DNA of 64,000 nucleotides, from assembly GCA_963693085.1 (NCBI GenBank), contig OY856410.1:1390227863-1390291862 (forward strand), written 5' to 3'. The notes beneath the pieces were generated by a model. The model saw nothing but the letters and a program-made list of their open reading frames with translations, searched no databases and was not told the DNA's origin. How positions within the stretch are numbered: position 1 is the stretch's first letter; each line of letters starts with the position of its first letter. This document shows positions 1-10,000 of this stretch, in pieces. A program made the position numbers and the translations under genes. Source of the DNA: Alisma plantago-aquatica (taxonomy: Eukaryota > Streptophyta > Magnoliopsida > Alismatales > Alismataceae).

Positions 1-22
1 GTAAGATTGAGAACAAAATTAT

Positions 23-2626
23 CTATACATCAGCGAATTGTTCTGCCGATGGGTGAGAAGCCGATACAAAGCCATCCGAGCTGATACTATCAAAGCCAAA
101 GCTAGATGCGGACAAATCGGTTGATAATGATTTGTCTGATGCGGGTGGTGTTTGGATGCACTTGACGCTAATGCCCTCGAAAGGCCCAATGCCCACTGCA
201 GTCTCTTGTTCCTGCAGAGCAAACTCAAGTTCCCGGAGTACATCCCCCATGGATGGGCGATTGACATGACGAAGGGAAATGCAAGAGTAGGCAATATCTA
301 CAAACTTACTGAAACACTGTGTAGCAATTTGACCATCGAGGTATGGGTCTACAATCTCGAGTAGTGATCCTCTCTTGTGACATTGGCGAACCCAGTTGGC
401 TAGATTTATCTGCCGTGGCGGAAGGGTTTCATTCATTGCTGGTCGTCCACATAGCACCTCAAAGAGGACTACCCCAAATGAATATACATCCGACTTATCG
501 GTAAGTTGCATTCGTCGGTAGTACTCTGGGTCTAGGTACCCGAAGGTTCCCTTCACCGCCGTGCTAACGTGTGTTTCCTGGTGGTCTATCTGCGGTCCAA
601 CCTTGGACAGCCCGAAGTCAGCAAGCTTTGGGATCCATTCCTCGTTTAGGAGGATGTTGGTGCTCTTGACATCACGGTGGATGATGTTCTGCCCTGTGTG
701 GAGATAGTGTAACCCTCTGGCTACGCCCACACAGATCTCCAGTCGTTGCTGCCATCCAAGGATGGGTTTCTCAGAATCATTGTAGAGATGATCTCTCAGC
801 GTTCCATTGGCCATGTAGTCATAAACCAGGATCATCTCCCCATGCTCATCACAGAAACCGATCAGACCGACCAAGTGTCTGTGGCGTATCCTTGATAGGC
901 TGTGGATCTCGTTGAGAAACTCCGGTGAACCCTGCTTTGATCTAGGGTTTGCACGCTTGATTGCCACTTCAACTAGCCTATTTACCTTGGACATGGCTGT
1001 TGGGCTATCACCCCCTCCTTCTACGTACCTATCCACGTGAATCACCCCCTTGTAGACCTTCCCGAAACCTCCCACTCCAAGAATGTGGCTCTCATCGAAG
1101 CCCTTTGTCGCTGCCTCAATTTCTGCAAAGCTAAAACGGCAACCAACACTGGATTTGCCCCGTCTAACCTTGCTAGATGTTTGCCTTCTCCGACTAATGA
1201 TATAAAACAGCACAAAAACAACCACAAACGAACCAACAACCGCACTGACGATAGCCACGATCTTCTTCATTTCATGTTTGTTGGCTTTGTTCCCGGACCG
1301 AACTGGTTTGCCCCATGCAAGGCTGCCATCGCTTGAATTGCAAAGTTTAAAGATCTCCAAACCATTGAGCACTGCATCGACGTACTCGGTTCTCTTCTTG
1401 GTGGAGGGGTGGAGGTCGAGCCTGAGTTCCACCTGCTCATGGCCATTGGGCACCGACATGGCGTAGTCCTGGTAGATGGGCACACCGAGTCCGCTTACCA
1501 GCCCGATCCTCCGATCGCTTACCAGAGCCGCTTGAAAGACATCAATTCCAACATCAGCAGTCATATTATTGATATATACATCAAACGCTCGTTGATTGGG
1601 CTTGTTGTAGAGAGTCTGGATCTCGCAGTAGTGGAGGCGCATCATGTAAAAAAAGCCTGGGTCGATGGTGAACATCCAGCTGAGGTTAGCCTGCGTGTTC
1701 ATAGACGCGTTACGGGACATAGAACGTTGAGTCATGTACACCACGTCTGGGGCAATGTATCTCGGTGTCGCCACAGTATACCGAAGGGTGATGTTCGGGT
1801 CAATTCTATGGGTCAAGGTAAACCTGTCGCCCAACAAATAGACCGTATCGTCGTCCCATCGCCGGAAAAGCCCCGAATCTCCGGTGCTAAGCACGGAAGC
1901 ACCGCCGACGTTGAGGCGGTACATTGTCTCAAAAGCGATGGATGCGTTAAGCGAGATGACACTTAAGGCGCTGCGTACCCAGAGAATTGGCTTCGTGACT
2001 GCAAATACGTCGGGAATTGATATGACCTCGATGCCGTTGACGAAGGCGAATGAGCCTGGGTAGCTGGCGGATGGAGTGAAGGTGATGTTCAGGTAGCCGG
2101 CCGTCGCGGAGACGTTCAATGAATATTCACGGACGACGTACGTCGTGTTGCGCGTCGCCGCATCCGATACCGGACTGAAGCTACGAAGCAATACATGCGG
2201 CCCAGCTGTCACGTCGAACACCGCATCCGACGCGCGGTGGCTGCCGCTGTAGCCCACGGGATAAAAATAGAGCCGCACGAACTTGCGATCGGGGCCAACG
2301 GGGATGGAGTATGTTGCTGGGCTGGTGAAAACGCGGGCTGTTGTGAAGGGCACGGCGGGGATGGTTGGAAGCAAGGAGTCCGCGTTTGCTACGATGGAGT
2401 TATTGGCAGCGAGAGGAGGAAGGAACGTGGATCCAGCGTCACCATGCCACTGGCGGTACTCTGGGTCCGATGCCCTGCCGCTAGACCCGCAGTTTATCAG
2501 CAGTGTCTCGCCGGCCACATATGTGGAGTTGTCAGCGGCAGTTGCCGAGCGGAACAGCAGAAGAAAAATGGCCAAGAAAAGGCGACATCGGATAAGGCAC
2601 TGGAAGGTTTGGCGACGGGAAGCCAT
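23..2626 (-). CDS. CrRLK1L (FERONIA-type) malectin-like receptor kinase
   Basis: An uninterrupted 867-codon single exon, as is usual in this mostly intronless family. It begins with a hydrophobic signal peptide (about residues 1-30). The malectin-like ectodomain (about 35-430) is rich in N-glycosylation sites, and one membrane helix lies at about 455-477. The kinase shows a glycine loop GVGGFGKVYKG (about 516-526), VAIK lysine, NEI helix-C glutamate, HRDVKSTN catalytic loop (about 649), DFGLSK (about 668), GTFGYLDPEY and a Ser-rich tail. All catalytic residues are present, so it should be an active plasma-membrane Ser/Thr kinase. The family senses cell-wall state and RALF peptides during growth, fertilisation and immunity; the ligand here is unknown. 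An extra loop of about 20 residues containing GGGD lies between the glycine loop and VAIK. The start is the first ATG before the signal peptide. Which member (FER, ANX, HERK, MDS-like) cannot be decided by reading alone. Confidence 0.95.
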   Translation of the reverse strand: MASRRQTFQCLIRCRLFLAIFLLLFRSATAADNSTYVAGETLLINCGSSGRASDPEYRQWHGDAGSTFLPPLAANNSIVANADSLLPTIPAVPFTTARVFTSPATYSIPVGPDRKFVRLYFYPVGYSGSHRASDAVFDVTAGPHVLLRSFSPVSDAATRNTTYVVREYSLNVSATAGYLNITFTPSASYPGSFAFVNGIEVISIPDVFAVTKPILWVRSALSVISLNASIAFETMYRLNVGGASVLSTGDSGLFRRWDDDTVYLLGDRFTLTHRIDPNITLRYTVATPRYIAPDVVYMTQRSMSRNASMNTQANLSWMFTIDPGFFYMMRLHYCEIQTLYNKPNQRAFDVYINNMTADVGIDVFQAALVSDRRIGLVSGLGVPIYQDYAMSVPNGHEQVELRLDLHPSTKKRTEYVDAVLNGLEIFKLCNSSDGSLAWGKPVRSGNKANKHEMKKIVAIVSAVVGSFVVVFVLFYIISRRRQTSSKVRRGKSSVGCRFSFAEIEAATKGFDESHILGVGGFGKVYKGVIHVDRYVEGGGDSPTAMSKVNRLVEVAIKRANPRSKQGSPEFLNEIHSLSRIRHRHLVGLIGFCDEHGEMILVYDYMANGTLRDHLYNDSEKPILGWQQRLEICVGVARGLHYLHTGQNIIHRDVKSTNILLNEEWIPKLADFGLSKVGPQIDHQETHVSTAVKGTFGYLDPEYYRRMQLTDKSDVYSFGVVLFEVLCGRPAMNETLPPRQINLANWVRQCHKRGSLLEIVDPYLDGQIATQCFSKFVDIAYSCISLRHVNRPSMGDVLRELEFALQEQETAVGIGPFEGISVKCIQTPPASDKSLSTDLSASSFGFDSISSDGFVSASHPSAEQFADV

Positions 2627-3553
2627 TGTTGATTATTGCTACATTCAGGGAGCTGGATTCCTTTGAATGTACACGACGGTAGACCATGAAACTTGTAAAC
2701 AAGATTTCTTTTAGAAGCGCCTTTTGCTTTAGAAAAATAGTAGAAAGCTATCTCTATTTCAGATAAATCAAATTGAACCTCGTCTAGATAAATCAGCCCC
2801 TAATCGGCACCACTGAAGTTACATGTAAAAGATTGATGAACTAGTTGTTTTCCATTTATAAATCAGCCCCTCAAATGTTGTCTTTTAAAATATATGTAAA
2901 AGATTGATGCCCTAGATGTTTTCTTTTTATAAAAGACCAAGTTTTCTATTTCCTAAAGTTTTGTTTATTTCTACAGCATTCCCTTCTACTTTCAATTAGT
3001 GTTGTTAATCTACAACAAGACTGAATTTTTGCAGGTGAAAGAAAGCAAAATCTAGCACAGTGTGATCACAATAGTTCCCTTCATAACACCTCTATCAAAA
3101 TATTTAAAAAAATAGCAAATTTTGTATTGAACCCGCCATACAAAGTGACAGTTTACCAATCCACCACTAAAAGCACCTTTTTTGACGTTTATACTTTTAA
3201 AATTTAGGACTAAATAAAAAATTTGAAAACACCAAAAAAATGTGGTGTTTTACAAGGAAGGTTCGAGTAAAAAATGCCACCCTTTATGGTTTTATTTTCA
3301 CATTTTTATTTTTATTTTAGTCTAAAATAAAAATAGAAATCAAACAATGGCTTTAGTTAAGCATCTAATAATTGATTTTTAGAGGGTAATTGTTCACATT
3401 CGCTCCTTTAAAGCTATGTGTTGTATAAGTGAAATGGCTCAAAAAGAGAGATCGTAGCATGCTTGACCATTTACATTCATTTCTTGAAATGTTCATGGTG
3501 TCATGAACAAGAGAGATCACAACATGCCTCAACCTCCCATGCATGTAGGCGTC
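2627..3553. other. 5' flank of the receptor kinase; AT-rich, with imperfect direct repeat
   Basis: No coding signal. It should hold the kinase promoter (read on the minus strand), but I cannot single out a TATA box. An imperfect direct repeat of about 48 bp occurs at 2821-2870 and 2892-2938, both centred on ATGTAAAAGATTGATG. The 12-mer AAATCAGCCCCT occurs at 2790 and 2861. The right part, up to the Cassandra insertion, contains a 96-codon minus-strand frame (3365-3655) that I do not recognise and do not call as a gene. Confidence 0.6.
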
Positions 3554-3843
3554 TGTAACATCCCATGTTTGAGGCCTAGGATAACATGATCTTAAAAGGA
3601 ATGATTGGACTATCCATATCACCAAGGTGCACCTCCTTTTCCGGGAGCCCATCACTAAAGAACTCCATAGTTAAGCGTGCTCAGCTTGGAGTAGTACTAG
3701 GATGGGTGACCAGTCGGGAAGTTGATCCTGGCTTGTGCGTCAGTGTGGACAAAGTGCGCAGTTAAGGCTAGTGGTGGTTTGTTGGGCCAGTCGTCATTCC
3801 TGAAACTCTACTAGAGCCACGGACAGTGGGCCCAGACGTTACA
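3554..3843 (+). repeat. Cassandra 5' LTR
   Basis: This 290-bp repeat has TG...CA ends and pairs with 4098-4387. It holds the 5S-derived domain. Preceded by GCGTC, which recurs directly after the right LTR. Confidence 0.93.
3626..3733 (+). other. 5S-rRNA-derived domain in Cassandra 5' LTR
   Basis: About 108 bp resembles plant 5S rRNA over its 3' two thirds. The internal polymerase III promoter blocks are readable: an A-box-like AGTTAAGCGTGCT (about 3669), an intermediate-element-like GTAGTAC (about 3691) and a C-box AGGATGGGTGACC (3699-3711). The 5' third is more diverged. In Cassandra this domain is thought to keep 5S-like folding and promoter character. It is part of an LTR, not a rDNA gene. 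Confidence 0.88.
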
Positions 3844-3845
3844 GA

Positions 3846-3857
3846 TGGTATCAGAGC
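3846..3857 (+). other. Cassandra primer-binding site (tRNA-iMet)
   Basis: TGGTATCAGAGC lies 2 nt after the LTR. It is the standard complement of the plant initiator tRNA-Met 3' end and fixes the element's orientation as plus. Confidence 0.92.
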
Positions 3858-4084
3858 CATAACCCCTCCAATAGGTGGGGCCCACATAGGCATGACATGC
3901 CAGTCTTGAGTTGTGCGGTCCATGCAAGTTGGAAAGGGCTATCCGTAGAGACGAGATGGAGCCGCCCTTGCGCTGGTAGCCGTGGACGGGAGCTGGGTGT
4001 CCATGGGCCATTGTAGGTCTGCACTGAAATGGGGTCAGATTATGAGGCCATATAGTTGAGCCTTGACGAGGACGTCAAGAGTCT

Positions 4085-4097
4085 AAGTGGGGGAGAT
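4085..4097 (+). other. Cassandra polypurine tract
   Basis: A purine-rich AAGTGGGGGAGAT run abuts the 3' LTR, in the position where plus-strand DNA synthesis is primed. Confidence 0.8.
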
Positions 4098-4387
4098 TGT
4101 AACATCCCAGGTTTGAGGCCTAGGATAACATGATCTTAAAAGGAATGATTGGACTACCCATATCACTAAGGTGCACCTCCTTTTCCGGGAGCCCATCACT
4201 AAAGAACTCCATAGTTAAGCGTGCTCAGCTTGGAGTAGTACTAGGATGGGTGACCAGTCGGGAAGTTGATCATGGCTTGCGCGTCAGTGTGGACACAGTG
4301 CGCAGTTAAGGCTAGTGGTGGTTTGTGGGGCCAGTCGTCATTCCTGAAACTCTACTAGAGCCACGGATAGTGGGCCCAAACGTTACA
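4098..4387 (+). repeat. Cassandra 3' LTR with second 5S-derived domain
   Basis: This is the second 290-bp copy, with nine substitutions and no indels relative to 3554-3843. Its 5S-like domain runs about 4170-4277 with the three promoter boxes unchanged. It is followed by the GCGTC target duplication (4388-4392). Confidence 0.93.
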
Positions 4388-4392
4388 GCGTC

Positions 4393-5539
4393 AGCCTCAA
4401 AACTTCACTGAGCGCCATCTAGGACGAATCATAGGGGCCAACAGTATAAGTTATTGGTTCTGGGAAGACAAGGTTGTGACCACCAACAGGCCATTGCTCA
4501 TAAATGTGCATAACAATAGGTGTGGAAGGACCCAAGGAAAAAAAGGCAACGCCAATTGAAGTTGTTAGTGTTATTCATTAAAAACTAACTAAAGCTAGCA
4601 TGGGTTACACCCAATGTTGGTGTGATTAGTACCATTGAGGAGGAGATAAAGTGGTTTTTATCATTTTTATGGAAGGAAGAGAAGTTTAGTCCTTCAATAC
4701 TGTCTTCTTTTTATAATAAAAGATAATTACTCAACTAATGATTGAACAAGTTGCCTTCGTAAATGATGTTTAAAACTGTATGAAGTGACTCTTCATGCAC
4801 AATATTAAAAAATAAATACACAATTGTTTTCCTAGTTTGATCTAAATCAAATAAGAATTTGTCTTTTCATGTACAAAGTTGAATAATAATTGAAACAATT
4901 GGTTTTGGAAATAGTTTTATTAACCAAATAGATTTGTATATCATCAAGTAAAGAGTATATATGTGTTTGTGTTGTGTTAATAAAATATTAGTAAGATGTG
5001 GGGTATATTTGGTGTTATAAAAAAGGCTTGGGTGATTAGAGTGAAACAAACATTCTCCTCGCTCTCACATTTTCTGTAGTCATAACTCGTCTTATGTCTA
5101 CATCTACTCACAGTCATTAATGATTCTTGTAGAGATCTTTCTCCTGTGCTAGTGTCTCCAGCTCTCTTTTTCATTTTATTTTATCATCTCAAACTTTTAG
5201 GTGGTGGTACGGACGTTTCTGGAGTTATATGTGATTGTTGTTTCTTGTTTTCATCTCATGTATATGACAATCATCTACTATAGGGGTGTAACCTGATCTT
5301 TCTAGGAGAACAAAGCGCTTCATATGTGTAGTGACCAGTAATTTTTCTAAGTCTTATAACGTCCTTCTTCAAGTATAGGATGATCTGATTTGAGTTTCTA
5401 ACTATATACATTGTTATTTCTCCTACTTTGTTTGGTTCTTATATTTCATATTTAAATCTTAAAATTTGGCATATAAAGTGTTACAATTTGTACAACATTC
5501 TCCTATTACATATAATGACAAAGTAAAGTCAAACTATCT
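4393..5539. other. AT-rich intergenic stretch
   Basis: No supported gene. Short open frames are scattered on both strands without recognisable motifs. The more mixed stretch at about 5030-5330 could be the leader or LTR of the doubtful copia relic that follows, but no boundaries are visible. Confidence 0.5.
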
Positions 5540-6180
5540 TTTGGAAATTATATTCAAAGTCTTAAGTTAAAAATGAATAACCATGGTTCTTATCATCCTA
5601 ATATTGATACATTTAATATGCCTGAAAAAAATCATCAGTGTCAACTTCACACATTTGGCAGAGCCAGACATAAATCTATCTTCTAGGGATAGAGTTCATT
5701 GACTATGTTGAAAATCATGAACCAAAATAAGGCAAAAATGATCCTAAGAATGCTGAAAAATCTCTGGCTTGAATGACCATGATCATTTATGTTGAGGATA
5801 TATTCTCTTTGCACTATCTAATAATTTTGTATTATGTATGATCTAAACATCCTGACACAACAACACAAGTTATATGGGGATCATTACATAAAAATATAAA
5901 ACTAAGTAATACAGTGCTAAAAGGTGTTATATTTCTAAATTTAAATAATTATGTATTTAGAGGGTAAATCTATTTTTAAAAAGACACATGATTTTCTACT
6001 TTTGTATCATTAACACTTGCAAGAAGGTATCAAATGACCTGATAAATTTATTGTAATGTGATATGTTTGCACACTCTAGGATAACAACAGATTTATAAAG
6101 ATCCCTAATTCAATTGCTCTTAATACAGAACACTAACCAATTAGAGATTGGGTTCATATCATAGTATGGAGAGAAGACAA
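5540..6180 (+). pseudogene. Possible degenerate Ty1/copia gag relic
   Basis: With frame changes and stops, the plus strand spells a run resembling the copia Gag segment that reads roughly V-W-x-S-L-x-K-x-Y-K. Here it is VIWGSLHKNIKL, followed by VLKGVIFLNL in the place of the usual KKFxxxRFL block. There is no uninterrupted frame, zinc knuckle or LTR. The resemblance is suggestive only and could be chance in AT-rich sequence. Confidence 0.25.
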
Positions 6181-6982
6181 GTTAAGGGTCAATCCAAAGG
6201 AGTGGGTAGTGTTGAATCTAGGTCTCTAGAGGGGGGATGAATAGAGCTTCAAAAATCTCATAAGAATAGTTACACCTTCTAGTTATATCAATTGAAACCA
6301 AATGCTAAAACTAAATTCAAAGTTCTATCTAAACAAGCATAGCAAGGATGAGAAAGATTGAAACAAACACTTGGACAAGGTGGTTAGAGTGGTTCAAATC
6401 TCCAAACTAGGAGACCATCAATCCACTACCTAGAGAGGTCAACCTCTAGGACTTTACAACCCATATATACTTATATTCCATTATAAGACATACAAGAAGA
6501 CCACCATACATCCAAGGACATACCTATTCAAGACAAGAGTCTTTCACCTACACGAGGACTTATCCACTTGATCAAGATGTCTTCAGCCTTCACCAAGGAC
6601 TTACCCACACTTGCATCAAATCTTTGGCCTCACAGGGATTACCCACTCTTCTTGAATCTTCTGTCTTGACCTTCTCCTTCACTTGGAGAAGATCTTCACA
6701 CTTTCTTCAACCTTGAAGAAGAACAACAACTCCTCCTTCACTCAGAGAAGATCACTTCAACCTTTTCTCATTGAGAAAGGGGATTGGGAAGATGGAAGGA
6801 TCGATGGCTTTACAAGATAGCATGGAGGCAGCTCTCTTACAACATGCCTAACTCACTCATAATCATGAAATTCTTTGGAAATGAGAGACAGAAAGGGGTA
6901 CAAAGGGGTGTAACACACTCAACAATAGCAAGGAACAAGAATATCATAAATCAACAACCTTAGAATGAACTCCAAGAGTTCC

Positions 6983-6990
6983 TATTTATA
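6983..6990 (-). promoter_or_regulatory. S1 LTR TATA box
   Basis: The minus strand reads TATAAATA followed by GGAAC, about 690 nt into the LTR. The same TATAAATAGG core lies at the matching depth in the S2 LTR. Confidence 0.65.
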
Positions 6991-7124
6991 GCTAGGAGTG
7001 TTCCTTTGAGTGTGGGATCACTTAGGAATGAAAAATAGCAATTTTACATCTTGCAACAGATCTATTTTTATTTCTAACAATTGTCCAACGGTTGGAATAT
7101 CTTTTTCTACATTTTCCATACAGT

Positions 7125-7335
7125 ATATTCACTCGAGTTTCGATAAAGGTAACTTGACCGATCCACTATCCAAAAAAGACACTTTTGAAACTGTCAATCT
7201 AGTTTGTCCCAAGGTAACTCGACCGACCAGGTACAATCAACTTTGGTCAGTGAGTCGGTTGGTCAAGTTTTTTTAGTGTAGAACTCGACCGATGGATCCA
7301 TTTCCAAATTATCCATCACTGATCGGTCGAGATTC
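7125..7335. repeat. CGGTCGA-type inverted repeats in S1 LTR
   Basis: Several copies of CTCGACCGA and its complement occur here. The best pair has 10-bp arms CTCGACCGAT and ATCGGTCGAG at about 7267-7332, with an inner GGAT/ATCC pair. They lie upstream of the TATA box in transcription direction, so in U3. Looser than the S2 array. Confidence 0.6.
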
Positions 7336-7676
7336 AAACTTGAGCGACAAACTTGTTGTGACAAATTTTTCAAAATGATTTTTGAGTGATTCAATGTTGG
7401 AATTAAGTGTACCTAATTTTTTTCTTCTTAGTTACAAGTCATATCATCAAAATAAATGATTACAAAAATATTCTAAGGTTGTATGTAGTGTTTTCTACAA
7501 AACTACATTTTCATTGATTTTGACTTCAACTTGGACAAGCTAGGGCTTGTGTAATTTGATCCTTTTCATGTAACTAAAGCCTGAAACCAATCTTAAAAAA
7601 ACATATTAGATACATATGAATGGAATGGTTGAAGTCATTATCAAAATATGGACAATATATAACTCTCAAGTCTACA

Positions 7677-7690
7677 TTCTCCCCCTTTTT
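7677..7690 (-). other. S1 polypurine tract
   Basis: The minus strand reads AAAAAGGGGGAGAA immediately before the LTR start, a textbook plus-strand primer site that fixes the LTR boundary at 7676. Confidence 0.8.
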
Positions 7691-8356
7691 GACGATCACC
7701 AACAATTCCTCGACATATTAAAAAGGATATGTGAATTTATACCTTAGCCTTGTGAATTGTAAGGGGATTTATAATTTGAACAATGTCAATTGCTCCCCCT
7801 CAATCTATGCTGACTCTTACCTTCATAGTTAATCTTTCTACACAACCCTATATAACATGTATACTACATGGTCCTTTAGCAAGTCACATGATAAAACATA
7901 TATTTAGACAAGAAAAGGATCACAAAGGTAGTAAAGGCAATATGGTTGAGCTTCAAAACATTGAAATTCTCTCACCCTTTTGGCATCATCAAAAAGTAAG
8001 GGTGCTAAAGACAACAAAATGAGGTCTTCTCCAAGAACAACTAAAAATATCCGATCCACACGATTAGACATGCAACCACATAACACACATCAAACAAAAA
8101 TGAGAGAGAAATAAGGAACATGTGTAATAATCAAAATATGGGTAAGATACCAATAACTCACATGATAGAACATACATAGAGTTATGATACAGAAGGTTAT
8201 GATTGCAACACATGAGGATGTTCTCAAAGAAACTACATGCTAAAATGATGAAAAACAACATGATGATATACAATAGTACAACTCAGATAATGTTCTTAGA
8301 TTTCTTAGTATAAAATAGTATACAAAGATATATATGATCACATCGAAAGACTTAAA
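7691..8356. other. S1 non-coding 3' spacer
   Basis: About 670 bp lies between the env-like ORF stop and the purine tract. It is AT-rich and has no open frame of note. Long 3' spacers are usual in Sireviruses. Confidence 0.55.
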
Positions 8357-10000
8357 CTAAAACATTCTAACTTCTAAGAAATCTAAGTCCAGAGGGTCAG
8401 CATGGACATCATCATCAAAATCTTCAGGCTCATAGTCCTCATCTCCATCTCCATCTGAAGGTGAACCAGAGGAAGTGGCTTCACCTTCGTCATTAAAAGC
8501 ATCAGAAAAGCCATCATCAGAACCATCTGAACCATCCTTGCCATCATCCTCAGATGCCTCCTCATAAATAGTAGCTTCCTCATCAACCTGATTGGGCATC
8601 TCCTCATTAGAAGAAAGACCGAAACCACGATTGGACCACATGGAATTCTGCTCAGCCCAAGACATACCAAGGTCATGCAGTTCCTGAGCTTGAGGGAAAG
8701 TTGGAGAATATTTGCCAAGTCCTGCAAGAACGGTAGATATGGGGCCACCAGGGAGAGGTATCACTCTAGGGCTTGATCCACCAACAACAGAGGGTATAGC
8801 AGCAGAAGCAACATATGGAGGAGTAGAATAATCACTACCTGGGTAGGGCTGGTAGGAAGGGTAAGGATGGGCATAGTATAGGTTCATGGTAGACATGATA
8901 GAACAAAGATCATGTAGAAGATGCTCCTGAACCTGTAGGTTGTACTCCTGCTAATGCATCACATAACCCATTAGATCTTCATTGGATACATTGGTCGAGG
9001 CACATGTAGGTCTGGATGGTGGTGGAGATGGAGGTACCTGGGTGAAGGTAGAGGCTCCATGTATGGTGGAAGAATATAGGCAAAAAGATTTGCTTGATTG
9101 TGGTCTTACTGATACAGACTCCTTTTCTAGTAGGTTTGTAATGAAGGTCATGAAAAAGAGATTTCCCAGTGGAAGATTGGAAGAGACCACAAATCAGGGA
9201 TGGGTAGGGTGGGTGGGTACCTCACGTATTCTTCCTGGAGTATAAGCAAGTCATGTGGTGGAGAACATATATAGACCACTTGACTCTGATGTCCTTCAGA
9301 AGGAAAAACATAATCACAGCGGTATCCTCTGAATTTCAGTTTGATTCTTTTTGGGATGAAAATTGTAGTTGACTACCAGAGCGAGACTATAGTTTTTAAG
9401 GTCCAAGGCAGAGGTTGGTAGGGTGGACTTAATCCTACATAGAAATTGAGGCTTCTATAAAAACTTATATATGTCAGGGAGAGTAATATCATATTGCTTG
9501 TAGAAGGCCTCAAGGTCCAGCTAGTCCAAATACTCAGGGTAGTCCTTCCTCCATGTGTTGGTTACCTCAGTACCAAAGAAAAAGATATTCAGGGTATCTT
9601 CTGAGATAGACAATTTCTTACCAGCAATCATGGAAGTAAGAATCACTTGAGTATTTGGCGGAGGTAAAAGAGTGTTATAGTTCCACAACAAATTGTCATA
9701 GAACTCATGAATTGCCTTAGTGATTGTGATGGAATTGTTATAGAACCAACGTTCAACACTCAAGGCTAATAGGTGATGATCATACAACAACTCGGCAACT
9801 TCATATATGACCTATTGCTTTGCGGGTCTAGGCTCAACTAAAGCAAGAAATAAATAGGGATTCCTAGGAAGGAACTCCTTGTATCAATTTAGAGCTTCAA
9901 TTGAGACAAAGAAGGTATCGTCATAGGGAATGAGGTGAGTGTTGGAAGAGGATGAGGGAACTCCTGTAGGGCCGACTCTCTTTCTCCTAATTGAAGCCAT
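8357..10000 (-). pseudogene. S1 env-like / plant mobile-domain ORF, in one frame with about eight stops
   Basis: From an ATG at 10000-9998 (MASIRRKRVGPT) to the stop at 8357, 548 codons stay in one frame, interrupted only by scattered stops. So the ancestral ORF was continuous. The middle (9790-9521) resembles the RWFY...EFYxNL block with a following SI-AGKKLSISEDTLN-like motif, as in the plant mobile / putative plant transposon domain. The third quarter is Pro/Ser-rich. The C-terminus (8896-8357) has a Tyr/Pro-rich stretch and then a strongly acidic Asp/Glu/Gly/Ser tail. It sits between pol and the 3' LTR, where Sireviruses carry an env-like ORF. I see no convincing signal peptide or membrane helix, so an envelope role is not supported. 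Confidence 0.6.

Larger units (their letters stand above)
3554..4387 (+). mobile_element. Complete Cassandra-type TRIM (terminal-repeat retrotransposon in miniature)
   Basis: The 834-bp element has two 290-bp direct terminal repeats that start TGTAACATCCC and end CGTTACA. A 12-nt primer-binding site for initiator tRNA-Met directly follows the left LTR, a purine tract precedes the right LTR, and GCGTC is duplicated at 3549-3553 and 4388-4392. The 254-bp interior encodes nothing. Both LTRs hold a 5S-rRNA-like domain, the hallmark of Cassandra, a non-autonomous family copied by proteins from other LTR elements. By eye the LTRs differ at 9 of 290 positions (about 3%), so insertion is fairly recent. 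The size lies within the range known for the family. Confidence 0.93.
6213..7676 (-). repeat. S1 3' LTR
   Basis: On the minus strand it begins TGTAGACTTGAGAG directly after a purine tract. It shares a TTTTGATAATGAC block near its start with the S2 LTR, and ends beside a CTAGAGGGGGG-type run, the reverse complement of the CCCCCCTCTAG near the S2 LTR end. The minus-strand 3' boundary is uncertain by about 3 bp (6210 or 6213). Its length of about 1464 bp matches the 1417 bp of S2. No partner LTR remains to date it. Confidence 0.8.

Noticed and set aside
1409..1966. 185-codon plus-strand frame opposite the receptor kinase
   Set aside because: Shadow of the kinase coding strand; no independent motif.
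3626..3733. 5S rRNA gene
   Set aside because: The similarity lies inside both LTRs of a TRIM, with a diverged 5' third, no T-run terminator at the proper place and no rDNA array. It is a Cassandra domain, not a gene.
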